NCBI GenBank assembly: GCA_027083895.1
Contig: JALWMN010000082.1
Span: 1-5,373, forward strand
Direction of reading: 5' to 3'
Source of the DNA: Campylobacteraceae bacterium
GTDB taxonomy: Bacteria; Campylobacterota; Campylobacteria; Campylobacterales; Sulfurovaceae
DNA length: 5,373 nucleotides
Below are positions 1 to 3,992 of the stretch, one piece after another. Within the stretch, counting starts at the first letter, position 1. Each line of letters begins with the position of its first letter. The notes under the pieces were generated by a model. That model was not told the origin of the DNA. It saw nothing but the letters and a program-made list of their open reading frames with translations, and ran no database searches. The position numbers were made by a program, and so were the translations under genes.

Positions 1-31
1 GTATATATTTATTTTGATTAACCTATCTTTA

Positions 32-48
32 TTTGTCAAATTGACAAA
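32..48. promoter_or_regulatory. Probable operator of the HTH/NTase operon
   Basis: Perfect inverted repeat: TTTGTCAA (32-39), a single central A (40), TTGACAAA (41-48). The right arm contains the whole -35 hexamer, so a dimeric repressor bound here would block RNA polymerase. The obvious candidate repressor is the HTH protein encoded from 101, since antitoxins of such operons commonly repress their own promoter. The repeat is seen directly; the binding partner is inferred. Confidence 0.7.
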
Positions 49-69
49 CTTTAATTGTTTTGCTATAAT
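41..69 (+). promoter_or_regulatory. Consensus sigma-70 promoter of the HTH/NTase operon
   Basis: The -35 box TTGACA (41-46) and -10 box TATAAT (64-69) both match the consensus in all six positions and lie exactly 17 bp apart. TG at 61-62 adds an extended -10 element. Transcription should start near 76, giving a leader of about 25 nt before the ATG at 101. Such a strong promoter overlapped by an operator suggests a gene pair that is normally repressed but can be switched on strongly. Confidence 0.85.
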
Positions 70-70
70 T

Positions 71-89
71 GTAATAGTATGTAATAGTA
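71..89 (+). repeat. Direct repeat GTAATAGTA at the transcription start
   Basis: GTAATAGTA occurs at 71-79 and again at 81-89, separated by one T. The pair spans the predicted transcription start (about 76) and runs up to the ribosome binding site. It could be a second regulatory site or a chance duplication in AT-rich DNA. Confidence 0.5.
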
Positions 90-96
90 AAGGAAG
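89..96 (+). promoter_or_regulatory. Ribosome binding site that fixes the start at 101
   Basis: AAAGGAAG lies 4 nt upstream of the ATG at 101. The reading frame is open back to an ATG at 14, but that codon lies upstream of the -35 box and would not be in the transcript. The start at 101 is therefore preferred. Confidence 0.8.
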
Positions 97-100
97 CAAA

Positions 101-553
101 ATGAAAGTTATTAAAAACAAGTTGCCAAACAGCAATTTTGATGCTCTGTTAAAACTAAAAGGTATAAGCAAAAAAGAGTTTTCAAAATATTCTGGCATTT
201 CATATAATACGGTTGCTGGGTGGAAGAAAAAGGGTGAAGTCCCTGCCTATGCTCTTATTATTTTAAAGCAGATGCCATCACGCAAAAAAACGGTTACTGC
301 CAAAGAGTTAATTAATGCCGGTATGCCAAGAGCGGTGCTTTGGAACAGCCAAAGCGATAAAGAGGTACCAGTAGATATTTTTATTGTCTCTACACTGCAA
401 AAGGCTTATAACGATTTTGTTATTGATAAACTTGCCCAATTTTTTGGAAAAGAGAGTGTTTTATTGGCTCTTTTGCTCCATAAAGATAGAATCTCGAACA
501 CTTTAGCTACACAAGTAGCCAAACATCTCCAAGAGCTTCCAAAAGCATCATGA
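101..553 (+). CDS. HTH DNA-binding protein, probable antitoxin and autorepressor
   Basis: A 150-residue protein. The N-terminal part (about 13-58) reads as a phage CI/XRE-like helix-turn-helix: helix FDALLKLKG (13-21), SKKEFSKYSG (23-32), recognition helix around SYNTVAGWKKKG (34-45), then a further helix from 47. Residues about 73-128 form a second, helical part with an RAVLW motif (77-81) and a DIFIVSTLQ...LAQFFGKE stretch, loosely like the small helical domain often encoded beside AbiEii-type nucleotidyltransferases; I cannot confirm that family. No signal peptide or membrane segment is seen, so it is cytosolic. Its stop overlaps the next start (ATGA, 550-553), so translation is probably coupled and the two proteins made together. 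By position and domain it should neutralise the downstream enzyme and repress the promoter at 41-69 through the 32-48 palindrome. It differs from classical AbiEi, which is longer and has a winged-helix N-terminus. The HTH is clear; the antitoxin role is inferred. Confidence 0.82.
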   Translation: MKVIKNKLPNSNFDALLKLKGISKKEFSKYSGISYNTVAGWKKKGEVPAYALIILKQMPSRKKTVTAKELINAGMPRAVLWNSQSDKEVPVDIFIVSTLQKAYNDFVIDKLAQFFGKESVLLALLLHKDRISNTLATQVAKHLQELPKAS

Positions 554-1236
554 TTAATAAGCAAACAAAAGAGCTTTTAGATGCTTTTTCTAAAATAGAG
601 CTTTTTAAAGAGCATAAAGCAATATTAATTGGCGGAACGGCTTTAGCATTTCATTTGGGGCATCGGGTAAGTTTTGATTTAGATATTTGCTTTCCGTTTT
701 CTAACACTTTGCCAAAACTGGAATTTTTAGAGCAGTTTGATGAAGTTATCCCCATAAAATTTGACCAAGCTATTATAGATACTGCAATTAATGAAGGCGG
801 AGATATAGACGAAGTTATACGACGTTTTATTATAAATGGTGTTAAAGTAGATTTTGTTGTAAACCCTTCAAGCAATATTTACGAAAGCGAAATTTTACAA
901 AACGATAATGTCGTAACTTACGGCAACTTACGCATTGCCTCTGTTGATGCAATTTTCAAGCTTAAATCTCTGCTTTTAATGAATCGAAACAAAATCCGCG
1001 ACCTTTACGATATTGTCTATATGCTTAAACATTGTGGATACAGCGGAAAAGATATAATAGATACAATTACACACTACCGATTTACTTATCTGCCAAAACA
1101 TATTATAGCTCTAGTCGAAGCAAAAAAAGAAGACCCCTTCGACACAGAAGGCATTGAAAATCCAAAAATGGATTTAAAAGAGTATGAAGAGTTAAAAGAG
1201 TATCTATTAAATGAGATTTCTAAAAATAGGCTCTAA
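550..1236 (+). CDS. AbiEii-type nucleotidyltransferase, probable toxin
   Basis: A 228-residue cytosolic protein of the AbiEii/AbiGii-like nucleotidyltransferase superfamily. The catalytic signature is present: the GGTALA loop (28-33), then LGHR (36-39) and SFDLDI with the paired metal-binding residues D43 and D45. A third acidic residue probably lies in the strand VKVDFVV (D101). Further on, IFKLKSLLLMNRNKIRDLYDI (135-155) matches the usual helix with a conserved Lys followed by the K-x-RD-x-YD motif. Family members act as type IV toxins or abortive-infection proteins; the related mycobacterial MenT3 adds nucleotides to tRNA acceptor ends. The target here is unknown. The protein is shorter than many AbiEii proteins (about 300 residues), lacking mainly C-terminal sequence. 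There is no separate strong RBS: the start lies inside the preceding gene's stop, fitting coupled translation. All key motifs look intact, so it should be active. Alternative: a phage-defence or housekeeping tRNA nucleotidyltransferase-like enzyme. Confidence 0.85.
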   Translation: MINKQTKELLDAFSKIELFKEHKAILIGGTALAFHLGHRVSFDLDICFPFSNTLPKLEFLEQFDEVIPIKFDQAIIDTAINEGGDIDEVIRRFIINGVKVDFVVNPSSNIYESEILQNDNVVTYGNLRIASVDAIFKLKSLLLMNRNKIRDLYDIVYMLKHCGYSGKDIIDTITHYRFTYLPKHIIALVEAKKEDPFDTEGIENPKMDLKEYEELKEYLLNEISKNRL

Positions 1237-1294
1237 GTAACAATAATTTAATTTTACTATAATTATGCTCTAGCAGTGAAGCTAAGTAACGATA
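1233..1294 (+). repeat. 13-bp imperfect direct repeat after the toxin gene
   Basis: CTAAGTAACAATA (1233-1245) recurs as CTAAGTAACGATA (1282-1294), with 12 of 13 bases identical and the first nine perfect. The left copy covers the toxin gene's stop codon (TAA, 1234-1236); the right copy lies in the 5' arm of the first predicted RNA hairpin. It may mark a short duplication or an old recombination junction at the 3' edge of the operon. Confidence 0.55.
1258..1263 (+). promoter_or_regulatory. Candidate -10 box before the structured segment
   Basis: TATAAT matches the -10 consensus fully. The expected -35 position (1235-1240, AAGTAA) does not resemble TTGACA, but a missing -35 is common in Campylobacterota promoters. 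A start near 1267-1270 would lie just ahead of the first predicted hairpin. In such AT-rich DNA a chance match is quite possible. Confidence 0.4.
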
Positions 1295-1518
1295 CATAGC
1301 GTTAAGCCAACCCTTGATGGTTAAATCTGCAATCGTTCCTCTTCTGCTTCTACCTATAAAAAAATAAATTTTTATTTTCTCTTCCTCTCAAAAAAGATAC
1401 CATAAAGTGTGCCCCTTGTGCTTACACTCTCTTTAAAAAACATGTGCCTATTTTAAGCTTAAAAGCTTGTTTTAGCAATTTTATAAATTTTACAAAGCCC
1501 TATATATTGGGCTTTTTT
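1267..1518 (+). ncRNA. Candidate structured small RNA or 3' UTR, family not recognised
   Basis: The segment lies between a -10 box and a good terminator, would be about 250 nt, and has several self-complementary parts. Fold B pairs AGCAG (1272-1276) with CTGCT (1344-1348), AAG (1279-1281) with CTT (1341-1343), AACGAT (1288-1293) with ATCGTT (1332-1337), and AACC (1309-1312) with GGTT (1319-1322). Fold A is partly exclusive with it: TAACG (1287-1291) with CGTTA (1300-1304), flanked by GCT (1281-1283) with AGC (1305-1307). A further hairpin pairs AGTGT (1406-1410) with ACACT (1424-1428). I see no SRP, tmRNA, RNase P, tRNA or known riboswitch signature. It could equally be an unusually long structured 3' UTR of the toxin operon. 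The complementarity is observed by hand; transcription and function are inferred. Confidence 0.3.
1494..1518 (+). terminator. Intrinsic terminator
   Basis: Perfect 7-bp stem AAAGCCC (1494-1500) / GGGCTTT (1509-1515) with an 8-nt loop TATATATT and a run of six T (1513-1518). The T run on the other strand is interrupted, so it works best for rightward transcripts. It ends either the toxin operon (258 bp after its stop) or a separate RNA begun near 1267. Confidence 0.8.
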
Positions 1519-1705
1519 CGTATGCAAATACGCTAAAGGTCTTCTCAAAATAGACTCTTATTTTTATAAAACTCTATCAACTCTTTCTACTTTTTCTAAA
1601 ACTTCTAGCGAAATCACAAATAACCTATTTGAAACTTCTAACCCAACTTTTAATTGAAACTATCCTAAAATTTTACAAAAGAGAACAAATTGATCAAAAT
1701 TTCGT

Positions 1706-1723
1706 TATAATAGAGAAAAAAGG
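1706..1723 (+). promoter_or_regulatory. -10 box and RBS of the 76-residue protein gene
   Basis: TATAAT at 1706-1711 is a full -10 match. The upstream TTGATC (1690-1695) is only 10 bp away and too close to be its -35. AAAGG at 1719-1723 sits 6 nt before the ATG at 1730 and serves as the Shine-Dalgarno site. If the -10 box is used, the leader is only about 12 nt. Confidence 0.55.
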
Positions 1724-1729
1724 TTTCTA

Positions 1730-1960
1730 ATGAGTCAGTTAAAGAAAGTTATTGAGACACTCCATCTTGATGGAACAGAAAATGGTAAAATTGAAATTGG
1801 AATTCTAAATGAACCTTATGGAGAGGGGAGTGACAGCGTAGCAAGTATTGGGATCTTCTTAAATAGCGATACAACAGATCCAAACTGGAAAGTACACCTT
1901 CCAAAAGCCAATATAGATGCAGTTATAGCTGCTCTCCAAAAGGCAAAAGAGGAGATGTAA
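1730..1960 (+). CDS. Small protein of unknown function (76 residues)
   Basis: I do not recognise the family. The protein is short, acidic and soluble, with no signal peptide, membrane segment or cysteine. Its layout suggests an alpha/beta fold: a short helix (2-11), likely strands at 19-26, 36-44 and 52-57 (the last around NWKVHLP), and a C-terminal amphipathic helix from 59 to the end (IDAVIAALQKAKEE). A strand set followed by one helix is loosely like single-stranded nucleic-acid-binding PC4-type proteins, but that is only a shape comparison. The start is well supported by AAAGG 6 nt upstream and a -10 box. The next gene starts 15 bp downstream, so the two are probably co-transcribed. Balanced amino-acid content and good initiation signals suggest a real gene despite its size. 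Confidence 0.7.
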   Translation: MSQLKKVIETLHLDGTENGKIEIGILNEPYGEGSDSVASIGIFLNSDTTDPNWKVHLPKANIDAVIAALQKAKEEM

Positions 1961-1967
1961 TCCTCTT
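1947..1967 (+). promoter_or_regulatory. Hairpin at the junction of the two small genes
   Basis: Perfect 7-bp stem AAGAGGA (1947-1953) / TCCTCTT (1961-1967) with a 7-nt loop that contains the upstream stop codon TAA. It has no following T run, so it is not a terminator. The 5' arm carries the only Shine-Dalgarno-like sequence (AGAGGAG) near the next gene, about 20 nt before its ATG. Folding would hide it, and ribosomes ending the first gene would open it, which suggests translational coupling. Confidence 0.5.
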
Positions 1968-1975
1968 ATTGGCAG

Positions 1976-2275
1976 ATGAAAAAAGTAACCATTCTCCTCT
2001 TTTCTCTTTTCTCTCTTTTTGCACAAAACAATAGCACAAAAGACGATAATAGTGGAAGTATAGAGAGTAATACTACCCAAACAAGCGACCTGAATAGTTC
2101 AAAACTAGAAGCAAATTTAGCCAAGGCTATCGCAAAAGAGAAAAAGTTCCAAAAGGAACAGAAGTTTTATCAGGGAGAAGAGTATAACTTGAGTGAACAT
2201 GAGGTTGATCCAAGCTCTTTAGAGAAGATTAAAGTTATAGAGCCAGAGTACGATTATGAGATGTTAGAGTTTTAG
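1976..2275 (+). CDS. Small exported protein of unknown function (99 residues)
   Basis: I do not recognise the family. The N-terminus is a clear Sec signal peptide: MKK, then a hydrophobic core of Val/Ile/Leu/Phe (4-15), with likely cleavage after LFA (residue 16). There is no lipobox cysteine, so the mature protein of about 83 residues should be free in the periplasm or outside. Mature residues 17-43 are rich in Asn, Ser, Thr and Asp and look disordered. Residues 43-66 form a Lys/Glu/Ala/Gln-rich helix, possibly a coiled coil, and the C-terminus is acidic with many tyrosines and glutamates (EPEYDYEMLEF). There is no good Shine-Dalgarno site directly upstream, so translation probably depends on the preceding gene through the hairpin at 1947-1967. 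The gene converges on the ATPase gene, with 23 bp between the stops and no visible terminator. Confidence 0.7.
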   Translation: MKKVTILLFSLFSLFAQNNSTKDDNSGSIESNTTQTSDLNSSKLEANLAKAIAKEKKFQKEQKFYQGEEYNLSEHEVDPSSLEKIKVIEPEYDYEMLEF

Positions 2276-2298
2276 ATAAAGCGTATTCTATTCTCTCT

Positions 2299-3888
2299 TT
2301 AGGCACTCAAAGCCAATGGTCGACTCAATTTTACAACACGATTATAGTACTCTTTAGAGAGTTTAGTATCTCCAAGTGATTCATAGAGCCCTGCTAAATT
2401 ATTATAGAGATGTACTAATTTAAATTTCGATATATCATCATGTGCCTTCTCGAGCTTTGGTACTATAAGGTGATATCTATCTAAAAATGGCTCCCACGCA
2501 GCATACATAAAGAAACGATCAATATAGTAATCGAGCCACTCAAAGTGTACAAGTGGCTCTTTATTAATCAAATTAAGATAGTACCACGCCTCTTCAATCG
2601 CCTCATCTACTCTCTCTGGCCTACTCTTAACCATCTTCTTATCAAGTGTCTGCAGAATATTTTCGTAGTAGCTAAAGAGAAACGAGCGATACTCTACTCG
2701 CTCCAACTCATCTTCGTTTGCAACAATAATCTCTTTTAAACGGGCATCCAAAAGATACTTATTAGCCCCAATTTTCTTTACAAAATCATACTCTAGTAGT
2801 CTATCAATAGACTCCTTATCAAGAGCAATTGCAAAATGCTTGACAAGTTGCACAATAAGCTCTAATGTAAAGAAGCGTGTATAAGAGAGTACCTTCAATA
2901 GCCGCAAGAGTTGTGGATCGAGTGTTGCAAAAAAGGCGTCATAGATATCTTTTCGCGAAGCTGGCAGCGTATGCTCCCCCTCCTTATATGCTAAACGAGC
3001 TAAATTTAATACAAAGGGCTCACCACCACTATTGAGAGCTATTGCCTCTTGGAGTGCCTTCTCGCGAATCCCCGCAATCTGTAGATAACGAAGCGACTCT
3101 TTCTTTCGAAATATTGTTAATTCACAACTATGTACAATGCTTCTATATGTACTATTACATTTATGCCAATTTAGAGGCTCTTGTGAAGTGAGTACAACAA
3201 GTACATCTTTACCAAGATGTGTAATTAAATCGCGAATCCAAGCATCTTTAGCACACGGTGTAGAGTAGTTATGCTCCTGGAGTATATCTACCCCTTCAAA
3301 AAAGAGTACTGCGTTTTTAAAGCGTTGCTGACGTAGAATATTGCGTAAATCTGCAGCAAAGAATTGGTAGAGCCTCTTTTCTATCTCCTTTGTATCTAAC
3401 TTTTGAAGCGATTCAAGCTCTTTGATAATATTTGAACTAAAAAGCCCCTTTGCAACACTCAAAATTGAACTCTTCTTCTTTGGTTTTACAAGCTCTTTTA
3501 TCTCTTCATAATAGGGGAGATCTGCAGCATAAAGAATTGGACTATGCTCATAACGTTTCTGCCAAAGTTGTGCATAGGCTTTCCAGAGTGTAATAAAGTT
3601 AACATTATACTTTGCCTCTATTCTCTTAGCAATATGCATTATTGCACTCATTGGCTTATGTAAGAGCCTATCTTCAAAATTGATTAGTAGATGAATTGTA
3701 TCCTCTTGGGGCTCTAAAAACTTTGAACGAAGATAAGAGAGCAACTTTGTCTTCCCTCGTCCACTCTTACCATATATATTAAGAACCCTATAGGTACTCT
3801 TCTCATTTAAAAGCTCTTCAAAAAGACCTTGTGCCTCTTTTCTTTCAATATATGGAGTTTGAGGAACATACTCACGCATAGAAGTCAT
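2299..3888 (-). CDS. STAND-type P-loop ATPase with a C-terminal TPR unit
   Basis: A 529-residue cytosolic ATP-binding protein resembling AAA_16/STAND regulatory NTPases. An entry motif PYIERKEAQGLFEELL (12-27) corresponds to the usual F-x-GRE segment before the nucleotide site. Walker A is GKSGRGKT (40-47). The Walker B strand AVLFFEGVD (193-201) has E198/D201 instead of the common DE pair. VLVVLTSQEP (229-238) is the sensor-1-like strand, and GGEPFVLNLA (288-297) matches the GxP motif typical of STAND proteins. Residues about 325-390 look like a winged helix, followed by helical repeats ending in one clear TPR (about 494-521, NNLAGLYESLGDTKLSKEYY). STAND proteins usually carry long repeat arrays and often an effector domain; here there is neither, so the input and output are unknown. 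The start at 3888 has AAAGGA 6 nt upstream; Met4 (3879), with GGAG 9 nt upstream, is a possible alternative. It is divergent from comM; a role in DNA uptake, signalling or defence is only conjecture. Confidence 0.85.
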   Translation of the reverse strand: MTSMREYVPQTPYIERKEAQGLFEELLNEKSTYRVLNIYGKSGRGKTKLLSYLRSKFLEPQEDTIHLLINFEDRLLHKPMSAIMHIAKRIEAKYNVNFITLWKAYAQLWQKRYEHSPILYAADLPYYEEIKELVKPKKKSSILSVAKGLFSSNIIKELESLQKLDTKEIEKRLYQFFAADLRNILRQQRFKNAVLFFEGVDILQEHNYSTPCAKDAWIRDLITHLGKDVLVVLTSQEPLNWHKCNSTYRSIVHSCELTIFRKKESLRYLQIAGIREKALQEAIALNSGGEPFVLNLARLAYKEGEHTLPASRKDIYDAFFATLDPQLLRLLKVLSYTRFFTLELIVQLVKHFAIALDKESIDRLLEYDFVKKIGANKYLLDARLKEIIVANEDELERVEYRSFLFSYYENILQTLDKKMVKSRPERVDEAIEEAWYYLNLINKEPLVHFEWLDYYIDRFFMYAAWEPFLDRYHLIVPKLEKAHDDISKFKLVHLYNNLAGLYESLGDTKLSKEYYNRVVKLSRPLALSA

Positions 3889-3917
3889 CTCCGATCCTTT
3901 TTGGCTCTCTTATTTTC

Positions 3918-3926
3918 ATTATATCA
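3918..3926 (-). promoter_or_regulatory. Extended -10 promoter of the ATPase gene
   Basis: Read on the minus strand this is TGATATAAT, a perfect TATAAT (3923-3918) with an extended -10 TG (3926-3925), preceded by a T-rich tract as is usual in Campylobacterota. No TTGACA-like -35 is found at the right distance. The predicted start near 3911 gives a leader of about 23 nt including the AAAGGA ribosome binding site. Confidence 0.65.
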
Positions 3927-3948
3927 AAAAATATATAAATTTTATTGA
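3924..3948. repeat. Imperfect palindrome in the divergent promoter region
   Basis: TCAA (3924-3927) mirrors TTGA (3945-3948), and most of the AT-only bases between them also pair (9 of 12 positions pair around the centre). It overlaps the TG element and spacer of the ATPase promoter and could be an operator shared by both directions. Low sequence complexity makes a chance origin plausible. Confidence 0.3.
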
Positions 3949-3980
3949 AATCTTTTGCCGAGTATCGCATAAAAATTTGT

Positions 3981-3986
3981 TATTAT
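3981..3986 (+). promoter_or_regulatory. Candidate -10 box for a leaderless comM transcript
   Basis: TATTAT matches five of six -10 bases and ends 6 nt before the ATG at 3993, so transcription would start at about the A of the start codon. An alternative is TTGAAA (3945-3950) with CATAAA (3968-3973) at 17-bp spacing, which would give a leader of roughly 13 nt. Neither leader contains a Shine-Dalgarno sequence. Confidence 0.35.
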
Positions 3987-3992
3987 TTTAAA

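Larger units (their letters stand above)
1237..1729. other. Gene-free stretch of 493 bp
   Basis: No convincing reading frame is seen on either strand. The left half (to 1518) holds a -10 box, several inverted repeats and an intrinsic terminator, described separately. It also carries an all-AT inverted repeat, AAAATAAA/TTTATTTT (1361-1378), and a perfect 14-bp palindrome TTTTAAGCTTAAAA (1451-1464). The right half (1519-1705) is pyrimidine- and A-rich with AAACTTCTA at 1599-1607 and 1632-1640, but nothing I can assign. The last 25 bp are the promoter and RBS of the next gene. Confidence 0.7.

Noticed and set aside
14..100. An upstream in-frame ATG at 14 that would lengthen the HTH protein by 29 residues
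   Set aside because: It lies upstream of the -35 box of the consensus promoter, so it would not be transcribed, and it has no RBS. The ATG at 101 has a good one.
651..875. Minus-strand open frame of 74 codons inside the nucleotidyltransferase gene
   Set aside because: It is antisense to the conserved catalytic region of a well-supported gene and resembles no protein I know. The antisense frames at 1859-2080, 2545-2739 and 4142-4408 were rejected for the same reason.
1281..1327. Integron attC-like boxes (GTTAAGC at 1301-1307, GTTAAAT at 1321-1327) after a toxin operon
   Set aside because: GTTRRRY matches are common by chance, no matching RYYYAAC partner box is found at the correct place, and no integrase is in the window.
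1267..1518. SRP RNA, 6S RNA, tmRNA, tRNA or a common riboswitch in the gene-free stretch
   Set aside because: No GGAA-tetraloop SRP motif, T-loop, tmRNA tag or 3' end, or recognised riboswitch core was found on either strand by eye.
1595..1665. GAAAC-ending repeats resembling a decayed CRISPR (AAACTTCTA at 1599 and 1632, TTGAAAC at 1654)
   Set aside because: The copies are short, unequally spaced (33 and 25 bp) and differ outside a few bases. No cas gene is present.
2276..2298. Bidirectional terminator between the convergent genes
   Set aside because: No inverted repeat with a T run is visible in the 23 bp between the stops.
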